The notes: generated from the sequence alone by a model not told the origin. A stretch of DNA of 64,000 bases from an uncultured Bacteroidales bacterium (GCA_903959905.1 CAJBYO010000047.1:62001-126000), one strand, 5' to 3'. Shown: positions 10,901 through 18,468, numbered from the stretch's first letter. Numbers and translations: made by a program.

Positions 10901-10911
10901 TCCTTCTTCAT
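4930..10911 (-). CDS. Giant hybrid sensor kinase: 12 PAS domains, HisKA, HATPase, C-terminal REC
   Basis: About 1993 residues. After an N-terminal helix typical of PAS kinases (IELEMQNEELLRSR) I count twelve PAS/PAC units, most closing with a DIT-type motif (HDITEQ, TDITEL, NDITDRK, ARDITGRK, RDITERR, RDITQRK, IDITDKK, SDITERK, WDITAQK and others). A coiled coil separates units 8 and 9. Then come HisKA (SHELRTPMNS), HATPase (LVNNAIKYN, DSGLGI, GTGLGLTL) and a C-terminal receiver (LIFLDLDLPD, LAKPFDI). No membrane segment or signal peptide is seen, so sensing is probably cytosolic. The frame stays open to an ATG at 10995, but the family-like N-terminus starts at the ATG at 10911; I chose that with moderate confidence. 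Ligands of the PAS units cannot be read from the sequence. Confidence 0.88.
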   Translation of the reverse strand: MKKDHHISPVSLRHQAEQRMKKKPAHEGEQMAATESARLIYELEVSHIELEMQNEELLRSRAAAQDAVAKYTELYDFAPTGYFTLSRTGTILEINLFGARLLGRDREQIKNFPFGSFVSRTSKHAYEQFLQDIFHHKSRQSCEINLITSDSATVCIQLAGIITDKENGCFVTASDVTSLNQSRVNLKESENRYKALFQDNFSVMMLIDPDSGQILDANPSASRYYGWSHDELCQKSISDINTLSVEEVSVEMQKAVNEKRNHFLFRHRLASGEIRDVEVYSGPVTMGNTRLLYSIVHDITEQNHAKTGLQKSEESYRKLVETLHEVVYESAMDGTIRYISPVVKKILGYDRHDLVGTNFLGIVYEQDIPMVAEIMAELAEKVHPFIEFRFVASDSRLVWVRSSATLIMENGSVTGLIGSFTDITELKDQETELQNSEERYSKAFLTSPYSVTITRLEDGKFVEVNDTFLKWSGYTKEEALAEGFGSANLFVDWSDREKVLTDLKEGKAVTDMEVLLKEKHGRIRTVLLSSHIIRLHSKPYILTSSNDITDRKRVENDLRESEELLNSVIQTARDSIFIKDESLRYVKVNNAMAELFGMPVADVLGKSDTDLFGAANADHIEEIDRQVLAGSTVEEYPSKPVKGEIRHFHTIKVPLRDFHGNINGLCGIARDITGRKEAEDLLRMSEGKYRNIFESVQDVYYEATLDGILLEVSPSIEIISRGQYTRDELIGRSFVTLYANPGDRDVFYAEIIEHGRVVDYELLLKNKDGSDVPVSVSARLLFDATGRPAKITGSIRDITERRLAMDSLHASEALYRGILEASPDNITITDLSGKIIMLSDVGLTMFAIPKREEVIGHSISEYIIPEDRERATRNINLMLQGLRHGPKEYTGLRADGVTFDIEVNGEFIRDALGEPTSLVYVVRDITQRKATDKALLQSEGNLNYAQEISAMGSWKYDLVSGEYTWSKNNYKLLGFKPFEKEVTLEYFMSLVYPDDLPVLQASMDEMIMEKIPVNTDMRINMPDGTVRWIQNFIVPVFHEDNLVAMNGVNIDITDKKKAEQEIQELNAILALTVDERTNQLAAANEKLQREIEERKNAALALEQSLDRLAKITSNLPGAVYQFRMLPDRTFYFPYISDGVRDILSIGPDEIVADPSSMYRLIPDDELTGFLSTVNASASEMKLWHHEFMIRRKDGTVRWLLGRALPQREDDNSVLWNGFMSDITERKRIEEELMRLTTRLSLATRAGNIGVWDYDIVNDTLVWDEQMYSLYGISHNDFRGTYEVWTNALHPEDRIRGDEEIRMAIAGKKEFDIEFRILWPDGSLHNIRAYAIVNRSQSGEPLHMVGTNWDITAQKQAEIALEQTRRNYETFFNTIEDFLFVLDEKGSIIHTNTTVIKRLGYTEEELIGQSVLMVHPEERREEANRIVGEMLQGTADFCPVPLRAKTGEYLPVETRVKPGFWDGKNVIFGVSKDISKIKLSEEKFSKAFHSNSALMAISGFEDGFFIDINEKFLTTLGYTREEVIGKRATDINLFPDQTVRWAITERIKLREIVRDVEMDVRTKSGSFITGLFSAEPMFIGKDLCLLTVMVDISDRKRAEQEIRKAKREADMANRAKSEFISRMSHELRTPMNSILGFAQLMGLGDLSPSHRKGVDHILNSGKHLLNLINEVLDISRIEAGRLSLLPEPVQLTGIIHEILDIVHPYAGQRDVTLSLEESPVNLLLVMADRQRLRQVLLNLVNNAIKYNLAGGSVVIKTELRQEKDAMESFVRISVMDSGLGIKKEDIEKLFQPFERIGAEKTGMEGTGLGLTLVKELMEAMGGKIGVESVLDKGSIFWVELTRYEGKKHRAGLTEDNTTTSVTSLNRSGTVLHIEDNVPNAKLVEGILSSHRPSVRLVTLGSGIDAVNVARQSQPDLIFLDLDLPDMHGTDLLDALLKDEATKLIPVVIISADAIPDKIQQLKNAGARDYLAKPFDIIEFLELVDQWIDKPVLQD

Positions 10912-11219
10912 CCGGAAATGTTTTTGAAACAAGAAACCACGATAACCCCCAAAATGGAAAGACATGATTCCGATGTCCTGATGGGGAAAGATCAAACGGA
11001 ATAATCAGCTTTGCGCCTTTTGACGACAGGTCGTAGCTATGGCGAAACAAAAATAACCATTATTCTTACATTTCAAGACAATAGTGAAAAAAATAACAAA
11101 AAAAGGTTTTCCGTTAACTGCAGTGGGTTTTTGTGAAAAAGGGCAATACGGTGACCATGTATTTGACATAAAGCTTCATTGCCCGCCTGGAATTCGGTGC
11201 ATGAAAATGTTAAGCTTTA
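10912..11219. other. Intergenic region upstream of the PAS kinase
   Basis: This 308-base gap lies between the start of the giant sensor gene and the 3' end of the YfhO gene, both on the minus strand. Apart from a possible minus-strand promoter at 11048-11077, I see no RNA gene, repeat tract or clear terminator. A short plus-strand reading frame here has no recognisable features. Confidence 0.5.
11048..11077 (-). promoter_or_regulatory. Possible Bacteroidota promoter for the sensor cluster
   Basis: On the minus strand TATTTTTG (11048-11055) matches the -7 consensus TAnnTTTG. CTTG (11074-11077) stands 18 bases upstream as a weak -33 element. This would leave an untranslated leader of roughly 130 bases to the ATG at 10911, or about 45 to the one at 10995. 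Confidence 0.4.
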
Positions 11220-13682
11220 TTAAAATTCCGCTTTCCTGCCTTTCGAAGATAACAATTTTGCAGCTTCCATCGCACCGGCACCCAAAAGCAGTATAAGCAG
11301 AACCAGGGAGCTGGCAAATGAGACTTTTTCTCCGGTCGCGTAAACCGCAGGTTCAAACCTGAATTCCAGGCTGTGCTCACCCGGGGGCAGCATCATCGCC
11401 CTCAACACATAATCAGCCCGGAAATGGGGTGTAAGTTTCCCGTCAACATAGGCATTCCAGCCTTCGGGGTACCAAATCTCCGAAAAGACAGCCAACCCGC
11501 CGGAATGTGATTTATATGTATAGGCCAGTTTGTTTGGGGCATATGATTCCAGGTGTATTTTGTCGGTACTGTCGCGGGCTCCCGTAAACCCTTTGATAAA
11601 CTCAGCAAACTGCCGGTCAACAATGGCTACTGAGTCAGGCCTGAATGACGTGAGTGCGTCAAGCTCTTCATCGGCATTTGCAACCTGTTTGGCTGCGGTT
11701 ACAAACCAGCCGTTACCCAGGGTTCCGGGGTTTAGCTGTGCCTGGGGCTGCCTGTCTTTATCGGGGACTATGAAATACTTCACATTGAGCATATTCAGCA
11801 CGGCCATATTGTTCCTGCTGATGTGCCTGTCCCAGAGTTCCTGGTACCTGCGCATTTTCACCCCGCTATAGCCGCCCAGTGATTTATGAAAATAGGATGT
11901 GGTAGGATCAATGAATGGGTTTTGTGATGTGAGGTTGAATACGCGGTAATTGGGATCGGGGTCCTGCAGGATCTGCTGATCAGCCTGTGTAGGTTCGAAT
12001 GGCACATCCATAGCGGAAGCATTCGTGAAACTCCCGTTGTCGAGGTATCTTTTGCTGACGGTAAACATATCAGCAAGGAACAGCAAGGCAAGGGCGGGGA
12101 TGAAATAACTTTTTTTAAGTTTCCCGTACATCACACCTGCCATCAGGCCAGCCGTGAGGGTGATGAAGATAAAGCTCCTCCAGGCATCTGCTTTCAGCAT
12201 ATTTAAGCGGTCGGCCCGCACCGCCGCCATGAACCAGTCGGGATACTGACGGGCAAGTTCCGTATCTGAAGGACTTGTAAAATTAAAAAACAATCCCGGC
12301 AGCAGGGCTAAAACCAGGCAGATGCCTGCGGTTACGGCAAATGCAATCTGTAATCCGCGCATATTCCTCTTTTTATCCTCCGGTCGGTCAAGGAACTCCT
12401 TCAGGGCCAGGATTCCGAGCAAAGGCATCGTCAACTCGGCAATGACGAGGATCATGGTAACCGCCCTGAATTTGTTGTATGCCGGGAAATAATCAAGGAA
12501 GAGGTTTGTGGCCACCATAAAATTATGCCCCCAGGCAAGGATGACCGACAACACCGTTGCCAGGAGAAGCCACCATTTTAAGGCCCCCCTGACGAGGAAA
12601 AGTCCAAGGACAAATAAAAAACAAATGATGGCCCCCACATAAACAGGCCCTGATGTACTGGGCTGATTGCCCCAATAATAGAGGAAGGAAACAGGCTGGC
12701 TCGTAAACTGCGCTACAGTGCTGTCATCAAGGCCATTTTCCTTCATGGCTTTAACGAGTTCAGACTTTTCACTCACCTTTGCGCCGGAAGCACCGCCATT
12801 GATATCGGGAATAAGCAGTGACATGGTTTCCCCGATCCCGTAGCTCCAGTGTGTTGCATAGTCACGGTCAACGCCGGTGGTTTTGTTTTCCTTGCCTGAT
12901 GTGAGTTCCGATTTCCCGCGGATGGTGTATTTGGTGTATTCCATGGTGGCCCACAATGTAGTCAGGTTCGTCAGCACGGCGAAAATCAGGGCAATCGCCG
13001 TGACACCACAGGCTGTAAAAAAAGGACCTGCCAGTTTTTCCCGGAAGGCAATTACAGCTTTGAAAATCAAAAGGATGATGATGATGATGGCAAGATAATA
13101 GGTAATCTGCGGATGGTTCGCCTTCACCTCCAGGGAAAGGAAAACTCCCAGCAATGCACCGCCAGGCAGGTATTTCTTGCGTAATGTCAGGACCACACCT
13201 GCCAATACGGGAGCCATGTAAGCGATGGCATGGGCCTGTGAATTGTGTCCCACTTCAAGGATGATGAAAAAGAAGGAGGAGAAGCCGTAGGCAATGGCAC
13301 CTGCGAGTGAGAGCCAGGGATTAACCTGCAGGGAAAGCAAAAGGATGAAAAATCCCAGGAAATAGAGGAAAACGATATTTGCCGGATGGGGTAACCCGAG
13401 TGTAATCAGGGTGTCAATATACCCTGTCAGGTTCCCCGGATAACGTGTGGATACCTGGTAGGCAGGCATTCCGCCATACATGGAGTTGGTCCATAAGGGC
13501 TCCTGCCCTGTTTTATTCCTGAAATCGGATATCTCTTTGGAAACCCCTTTGAAGTTGACAATATCGTATTGGTACAGCTTTTTACCCTCAAAAAGAGGAT
13601 AAAAGTACACCATGGTAATGGCAAGAAACACAAGAATGGCAACGCCGTACGGCACCAGGTGCCTGAACTGGAACTTTTCCAT
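11220..13682 (-). CDS. YfhO family membrane protein (paralogue 1)
   Basis: 820-residue polytopic membrane protein of the GT-C-like YfhO family, linked in Firmicutes to glycosylation of cell-wall polymers. It has an N-terminal transmembrane helix, a periplasmic loop (KTGQEPLWTNSMYGGMPAY), about a dozen further helices, then a soluble domain from about residue 560 and a final membrane helix. It is strikingly similar along its whole length to the protein at 61363-63843 (for example TGQEPLWTNSM, KANHPQITYYLA and PHFRADYVLRAM in both). It is followed 16 bases upstream by a DUF1295 gene on the same strand. The substrate is unknown. Confidence 0.85.
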   Translation of the reverse strand: MEKFQFRHLVPYGVAILVFLAITMVYFYPLFEGKKLYQYDIVNFKGVSKEISDFRNKTGQEPLWTNSMYGGMPAYQVSTRYPGNLTGYIDTLITLGLPHPANIVFLYFLGFFILLLSLQVNPWLSLAGAIAYGFSSFFFIILEVGHNSQAHAIAYMAPVLAGVVLTLRKKYLPGGALLGVFLSLEVKANHPQITYYLAIIIIILLIFKAVIAFREKLAGPFFTACGVTAIALIFAVLTNLTTLWATMEYTKYTIRGKSELTSGKENKTTGVDRDYATHWSYGIGETMSLLIPDINGGASGAKVSEKSELVKAMKENGLDDSTVAQFTSQPVSFLYYWGNQPSTSGPVYVGAIICFLFVLGLFLVRGALKWWLLLATVLSVILAWGHNFMVATNLFLDYFPAYNKFRAVTMILVIAELTMPLLGILALKEFLDRPEDKKRNMRGLQIAFAVTAGICLVLALLPGLFFNFTSPSDTELARQYPDWFMAAVRADRLNMLKADAWRSFIFITLTAGLMAGVMYGKLKKSYFIPALALLFLADMFTVSKRYLDNGSFTNASAMDVPFEPTQADQQILQDPDPNYRVFNLTSQNPFIDPTTSYFHKSLGGYSGVKMRRYQELWDRHISRNNMAVLNMLNVKYFIVPDKDRQPQAQLNPGTLGNGWFVTAAKQVANADEELDALTSFRPDSVAIVDRQFAEFIKGFTGARDSTDKIHLESYAPNKLAYTYKSHSGGLAVFSEIWYPEGWNAYVDGKLTPHFRADYVLRAMMLPPGEHSLEFRFEPAVYATGEKVSFASSLVLLILLLGAGAMEAAKLLSSKGRKAEF

Positions 13683-13698
13683 ACGCTGTTCAATAAAA

Positions 13699-14475
13699 CT
13701 AGAGGAATTTTATAAAGGGCACAAATGCAGCTGTTTTTGCTTTGTAATCAGGCCAGTCGGGATGGTGCTCATACTTTTTCTCAAGCATCGGAACCCCGGA
13801 TACGAAACGCAGCAGGAGCGTAATGATCAGAGGGCTGATGAGGGTATACCATCCAAACGGAAATGACAACGCATAGAAACTGATGCCCCACCAAACGAGC
13901 GCTTCGCCAAAATAGTTGGGATGACGTGATACAGCCCACAACCCGGTAGTAATTATTTTTCCGCGGTTATCCGGGTTTTTCTTGAAATCAACCAGTTGAT
14001 AGTCTGCCAGGGCTTCAATCATGAAGCCGGCGCCAAAGACCAGTAATCCGAGCGAATCCCACGGTCCGAGCGGCCCTCCACTGTTGAAATTGATGAACCA
14101 TACCGGAGAAGAAATGATCAGCATGAAAACACCCTGCAGCATGAAAATCTGGAAAAAACTTCTCAGGATGAACAGCTTCCATGTGTTGCGCCAGGCTTTG
14201 TACCTGAAATCCTCACCCTTGCCACTGTTCCGAACCATGATGTGAAACGAAAGCCGCATCCCCCACAGCAGAACCAGCAGGCTGACGATCATCTTCCGAA
14301 GGTCGACCTCTCCCGATTGAACGATGGAATACAGGGCAACCACGATGAATCCAACTCCCCATGCAACATCAACAATGGAATTGTCTTTGCGCATCAGCGC
14401 CAGTATAAATATGATGGTCATATAAAGGCAGATCACCGTGCCCACCTCAACAACCACATTCAAAATATCCACCAT
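13699..14475 (-). CDS. DUF1295 / steroid 5-alpha-reductase-like membrane protein
   Basis: 258 residues with about six membrane helices and the C-terminal signature SRHPNYFGEALVWWG, shared by the DUF1295 family and the isoprenylcysteine methyltransferase/5-alpha-reductase fold, where this stretch binds the cofactor. It probably acts on a lipid in the inner membrane, but the substrate cannot be told. It lies 16 bases upstream of the YfhO gene in the same direction and is probably cotranscribed with it. Confidence 0.8.
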   Translation of the reverse strand: MVDILNVVVEVGTVICLYMTIIFILALMRKDNSIVDVAWGVGFIVVALYSIVQSGEVDLRKMIVSLLVLLWGMRLSFHIMVRNSGKGEDFRYKAWRNTWKLFILRSFFQIFMLQGVFMLIISSPVWFINFNSGGPLGPWDSLGLLVFGAGFMIEALADYQLVDFKKNPDNRGKIITTGLWAVSRHPNYFGEALVWWGISFYALSFPFGWYTLISPLIITLLLRFVSGVPMLEKKYEHHPDWPDYKAKTAAFVPFIKFL

Positions 14476-14506
14476 AATTCTCAGAAACTAAAAAGATCTG
14501 TCATCA

Positions 14507-14657
14507 GTCCGCCTGTCCGCCTGTCCGCCAGTCCGCTTGTCCGCTTGTCCGCTTGTCCGCTTGTCCGCTTGTCCGCTTGTCCGCTTGTCCGCTTGTCCGC
14601 TTGTCCGCTTGTCCACTTGTCCACTTGTCCACTTGTCCACCCGTCCGCCCGTCCGCT
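14507..14657 (-). repeat. Period-8 tandem tract GTCCGCTT, about 18 copies
   Basis: About 150 bases of head-to-tail octamers GTCCGCTT with variants (GTCCGCCT, GTCCACTT, GTCCGCCC). It sits between the stop of the DAK2-DegV gene and the DUF1295 gene. Read as the sense strand of the gene it follows, the word is AAGCGGAC. The same words reappear in sense orientation behind the aminotransferase at 18469. It keeps long reading frames open on both strands, which are not genes. Such a pure octamer tract should be prone to copy-number change. Confidence 0.92.
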
Positions 14658-16460
14658 CTACTCCAGCATCAACGAAACACACCCCACCCCCGGCCCGGTA
14701 TTCGCCACCAGCGCAGGAGAAGCATGATCAATAAAAAGGGGTTTTTTACCTGTAAGCAATTCCATCTGCGTGGCATACCATTGGGCTGTTGCAGGATTAT
14801 TGGCATGGGTAATGGCATATTCCCACACTTTTTTACCCTTTGTGTGCCGGGTTATGCTCTGCATCACCTTTTTCATGCTTCCTTTCTCGGAAAATGATTT
14901 TGAGAAAAGTGATGCTTTCCCCTCGTCATCAATGGCAATAACAGGCTTAAGATCAAGCATTTTGGCAACAAAACTCTTGAATGGGCTTACCCTTCCGCTG
15001 CGTACGATATACTTCAGTGTGGTGATGCTCACCCGAACGATTGACTTCGTCTTCCATTCCTCAATGAGTTTCAGGAGTTCATCATGCGACACCCCTTCTT
15101 CAAGGGCTTTTGCGGCACGGTAAACGAGCAGCCCCAGGCCCCCGGTGAGGGTTCCGGAATTGATTATATTAATTTGCTTGCCGGTGCGGGTTATAACATC
15201 TTTGGAGCCTTTTTCACTGCTGGAATAGGTTCCGCTCAGTGCCTGGCTCAGGTGGATTCCAACAATGGAATCGTAATGGGTGGAAAGATATTCAAACTTA
15301 TTCTGGAACTCTTTTGAAGCGGGCTGTGCCGACGAAGCGTTGACATCCGACTTCTCCTGCATGGCATAGAACTGTGGTGGGTTGATGGTAAGCCTGTCTA
15401 AAAAGTAGGTCTCACCAAAATGTACCGACAACGGCACCACATGAATCTGGAATTGGTCAATCAGGTCTTTAGGAAGGTCGCAGGATGAATCTGTAACAAG
15501 GGCGACATTGAATTTCCTGTTGAACTGGATTTCGTTCTGCATCACCATATCGTCAACTTTCTGGTAGGTGATGCTGCCGAATTGCTGCAGTTGGGAGAAT
15601 ACTTCTGCCGGGAAGTCGGTATGGATGTGAACCCGTATTTTCTGCGGGCTCCCTGCCACAACCAGCGAGTCGCCACAATGTTGGATGAAATTCCTGATTT
15701 TGTGTTTATCCATGTCTGTTCCGGAGATCAGAGCCTCTGTACAGAACCTGAAATTGATCTCATCATGGGGCATTTCGATCGCTTCGTCGGCCTCACCGGC
15801 CACAGGGACCTGCCTCCTCATTGCCTTCTCAGCGCCCATGGTAAAAAAGTCCCTGAAGCCTTCCAGCCAGAAAACAAAGCCTTTGGCACCTGCATCCACC
15901 ACATGTGCGCGGGCAAGGACTTCCAGTTTGCCGGTTGTGGATGCCAGCGATTCAAGTGCTCTTATATAGGCTTCAACCAACAGCCTGGTGAAATCGTCAA
16001 AAGTGTCTTTAAGAATATATATGTATTCAGCCCAGTCTTTAATGACAGTAAGCATGGTCCCCTCCACAGGGTTGGCGATGGCATCATAGGCGTAGGCGAC
16101 AGCCTTTTTAACGCTTTCTGCGAACGACTTGACAGTTAATGCCTCATCCGGATTTATTTCATTGCTGAAACCGTAGAGGAACTGGGCAAATATGATCCCC
16201 GAGTTTCCCCTGGCACCGATGAGGGCTGCATCTGCAAGAGCTACTGCTGTTTGTTTGAGATTATCGGTAGGTATGATTGCGTCCATGATTGAACGCATAG
16301 TGGAGGCGAGATTAGTCCCGGTATCAGCGTCGGCAACCGGGAATACATTGATTTTGTTGAGTAGCTTCTGTTGTTCGAATATCCGCTGGGCACCTGCAAG
16401 GAAAGAGAAATAGAGCTGTTTCCCGTCAAGTTCCTTAATTTTTTGAACAGTTTCCGTCAA
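14658..16460 (-). CDS. FakA-FakB-like fusion: DAK2 domain + DegV domain
   Basis: 600 residues. The N-terminal part (about 10-200) is a DAK2/FakA kinase domain with NKINVFPVADADTGTN, GARGNSGIIFAQ and PVEGTMLTV, the nucleotide- and metal-binding motifs. The middle (about 225-310) matches the FakA central domain, including VHIHTD. From about 313 to the end is a DegV/FakB fatty-acid-binding domain starting NVALVTDSSCDLP, with LSQALSGTYSS, the acyl-binding serine/threonine region. In Firmicutes the fatty-acid kinase FakA and its acyl carrier FakB are separate proteins that make acyl-phosphate; here they appear joined and the FakA C-terminal domain is missing. By inference it phosphorylates free fatty acids. 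A possible -7 element (TAACTTTG, 16482-16489) precedes it. Confidence 0.87.
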   Translation of the reverse strand: MTETVQKIKELDGKQLYFSFLAGAQRIFEQQKLLNKINVFPVADADTGTNLASTMRSIMDAIIPTDNLKQTAVALADAALIGARGNSGIIFAQFLYGFSNEINPDEALTVKSFAESVKKAVAYAYDAIANPVEGTMLTVIKDWAEYIYILKDTFDDFTRLLVEAYIRALESLASTTGKLEVLARAHVVDAGAKGFVFWLEGFRDFFTMGAEKAMRRQVPVAGEADEAIEMPHDEINFRFCTEALISGTDMDKHKIRNFIQHCGDSLVVAGSPQKIRVHIHTDFPAEVFSQLQQFGSITYQKVDDMVMQNEIQFNRKFNVALVTDSSCDLPKDLIDQFQIHVVPLSVHFGETYFLDRLTINPPQFYAMQEKSDVNASSAQPASKEFQNKFEYLSTHYDSIVGIHLSQALSGTYSSSEKGSKDVITRTGKQINIINSGTLTGGLGLLVYRAAKALEEGVSHDELLKLIEEWKTKSIVRVSITTLKYIVRSGRVSPFKSFVAKMLDLKPVIAIDDEGKASLFSKSFSEKGSMKKVMQSITRHTKGKKVWEYAITHANNPATAQWYATQMELLTGKKPLFIDHASPALVANTGPGVGCVSLMLE

Positions 16461-16683
16461 TATTTTATAGTTTTAGATGGGCAAAGTTAATACTAATTTT
16501 CCAAATGCGATTTTATCTGTTTTGTGTGGTTATACGGGTATTGAATAAAATTCGCATTTTGCAGAATTGTAAATCAATAAATTAACAACTACAAAATTAA
16601 TACAGAATTCATTTAAACCTTTGCGCACCGGATTTACAGTTCTGCTAAAATAACCAATTCTTCCGGCAAACATCTTTTTTTCG

Positions 16684-16691
16684 TAATTTTG
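16684..16691 (+). promoter_or_regulatory. -7 promoter element of the DUF1573 gene
   Basis: TAATTTTG matches the Bacteroidota -7 consensus TAnnTTTG, 43 bases before the ATG at 16735. No good -33 TTTG is present at the expected spacing. Confidence 0.45.
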
Positions 16692-16734
16692 CAATTCATT
16701 CATACCTAGTTCTAACCTAAATAATCCAGTAAAT

Positions 16735-17202
16735 ATGAAAAAGTTGATTTTTTCATTTGTAATGTTGATGTTTACCGCTTTCACAGTTAATGCCCAGGAT
16801 GCAGCTGCACCGGCAGCGCCTGTTAATCCCAATGCCCCGGAAATTTCTTTTGAAAAAACAGTTCACGATTACGGAACAATCGTTCAGGGTGCCGACGGAA
16901 CATGTGAGTTCAAGTTTACCAACATTGGCAAAGAGCCTTTGATCCTTTCAAGGCCCCAGTCATCATGTGGCTGTACCGTTCCTACCTGGCCGCAGGAACC
17001 AATTCTTCCCGGTAAAAGCGATGTAATCAAAGTTACCTACAATACAAACAATGTTGGTGGCATCAATAAAACTGTTACCGTTACGTCAAATGCAAAAACC
17101 TCACGGATCGTTTTGCAGATCAAAGGCACTGTAACCCCGAAACCGGCAACGGAAGCTCCGGTGAAGCCTGCTGATCAGGGCGCCGCTCCGATAAATAAAT
17201 AG
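16735..17202 (+). CDS. DUF1573 exported protein
   Basis: 155 residues. A signal peptide (about 1-21, ending FTVNAQ) is followed by an Ala/Pro linker and a DUF1573 domain (about 35-135), an Ig-like fold common in exported Bacteroidota proteins (HDYGTI, CEFKFTNIGKEPL, SSCGCTVP, GKSDVIKVTY). The C-terminus is a Pro/Ala tail. It stands alone with its own promoter-like element and is followed by a strong hairpin. The role is unknown; it is probably periplasmic. Confidence 0.88.
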   Translation: MKKLIFSFVMLMFTAFTVNAQDAAAPAAPVNPNAPEISFEKTVHDYGTIVQGADGTCEFKFTNIGKEPLILSRPQSSCGCTVPTWPQEPILPGKSDVIKVTYNTNNVGGINKTVTVTSNAKTSRIVLQIKGTVTPKPATEAPVKPADQGAAPINK

Positions 17203-17222
17203 ATATATTCAATCATTCATTC

Positions 17223-17254
17223 GCATCAGGCCAGCCAAAAGCTGGCTTTGATGC
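17223..17254 (+). terminator. Long hairpin behind the DUF1573 gene
   Basis: GCATCA and GCCAGC pair with GCTGGC and TGATGC around a CAAAA loop, with one small internal bulge, giving about 12 base pairs. There is no T run, so it may be a 3'-end stabiliser rather than a true intrinsic terminator. It covers the in-frame ATG at 17251, which argues that the aminotransferase starts further down. Confidence 0.5.
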
Positions 17255-17271
17255 ATTTAGAAACACTCGTT

Positions 17272-18468
17272 ATGCCTACCATTTCTCAGCGCGGCCAGGA
17301 CTGCCCCCCATCCCCGATCCGCAAACTCGTACCCTATTCAGATGCAGCAAAAAAAAGGGGGATCAAAGTCTATCACCTGAATATCGGCCAGCCGGATATC
17401 GAAACCCCGGCAAATGTCCTTGAAAAGATCAGGAACACCGACCTGAAAGTAATTGAATACAGCCACTCTGCAGGGATATTATCCTACAGGAAGAAACTGG
17501 TGGAATACTACCACCGGGTGGGCATTGAAGTTACACCCGATCAGATGATCGTTACCACCGGCGGTTCTGAGGGCATCCTTTTTGCATTTCAAACCTGCCT
17601 CAATCCCGGCGACGAAGTGATCATCCCCGAACCATTCTATGCAAATTACAATGGTTTTGCCATCGCTTCAGGTGTTGTTGTAAAACCCATTGCATCGTAT
17701 ATTGACAATGGGTTCGGACTTCCCCCGATGCAGGCATTTGAAGAAGCCATTACCCCGCGTACAAAAGCGATCATGGTCTGCAATCCCAACAACCCCACCG
17801 GTTACCTTTATTCAAAGGAGGAACTGGGGCTGCTCAGGGATATCGTGAAGAAACATGACCTTTACCTCTTTGCCGATGAGGTTTACAGGGAGTTCTGCTA
17901 CGATGGCAATCAACACTATTCCGTGATGAACCTGGAAGGTATTGACCAGAATGTCGTGCTGCTTGATTCAATTTCAAAGCGCTACAGTGCCTGCGGCGTT
18001 CGCATCGGGGTGATGATCTCCAGAAACAAGGAGATCATGGATACCGCGATGAAATTTGCACAGGCACGACTCAGTCCCCCGACTTTTGGCCAGATTGCCG
18101 GTGAAGAAGCTGTGAACACGCCCGAAAGTTACCTGATCAGGGTATTGGAGGAATATGTAAAGCGCAGGGATATTGTTGTTGAATCAATCAATAAAATGGA
18201 CGGCTGTTTCTGCCCCACCCCCGGTGGTGCGTTTTATGCCGTGGCGCGCCTGCCGATTGATGATTCCGATACATTCTGCCAGTGGCTCCTTGAGGATTTC
18301 AATTACCAGGGACAAACAGTCATGCTGGCGCCGGCAACCGGGTTCTATTCCACCCCGGGCCGTGGGAAAGACGAAGTCAGAATCAGCTATGTACTCAACC
18401 TTGAAGACCTGAAAAACGCGATGAAATGTATGGAGGAGGGATTGAAGGTGTATCCGGGGAGAAAATAG
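17272..18468 (+). CDS. PLP-dependent aminotransferase, class I/II
   Basis: About 398 residues of the aspartate-aminotransferase fold type I. Visible are the N-terminal substrate region LNIGQPDIETP, the PLP-contacting stretch VCNPNNPTGYLYS, FADEVYREF, the Schiff-base lysine in DSISKRYSACGVRIG and the C-terminal arginine in DEVRISYVL. The frame is open from a TTG at 17248 and an ATG at 17251, but those lie in the hairpin stem ending at 17254; I prefer the ATG at 17272 (MPTISQRG). Amino acid specificity cannot be assigned. A repeat tract follows the stop directly. Confidence 0.85.
   Translation: MPTISQRGQDCPPSPIRKLVPYSDAAKKRGIKVYHLNIGQPDIETPANVLEKIRNTDLKVIEYSHSAGILSYRKKLVEYYHRVGIEVTPDQMIVTTGGSEGILFAFQTCLNPGDEVIIPEPFYANYNGFAIASGVVVKPIASYIDNGFGLPPMQAFEEAITPRTKAIMVCNPNNPTGYLYSKEELGLLRDIVKKHDLYLFADEVYREFCYDGNQHYSVMNLEGIDQNVVLLDSISKRYSACGVRIGVMISRNKEIMDTAMKFAQARLSPPTFGQIAGEEAVNTPESYLIRVLEEYVKRRDIVVESINKMDGCFCPTPGGAFYAVARLPIDDSDTFCQWLLEDFNYQGQTVMLAPATGFYSTPGRGKDEVRISYVLNLEDLKNAMKCMEEGLKVYPGRK

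Noticed and set aside
11084..11296. 70-codon plus-strand frame in the gap before the PAS kinase
   Set aside because: No family features, and its second half is antisense to the YfhO gene.
14507..14657. CRISPR-like array
   Set aside because: The unit is 8 bases without spacers, and no cas gene is in the window.
14488..14897. Several open frames on both strands across the octamer tract (SACPLVRL or DKRTSGQA repeats)
   Set aside because: They exist only because the GTCCGCTT repeat lacks stops in these frames; no start signal and no non-repeat content.
16461..16734. Possible tRNA or small RNA in the AT-rich gap before the DUF1573 gene
   Set aside because: No cloverleaf or conserved T-loop sequence could be found.
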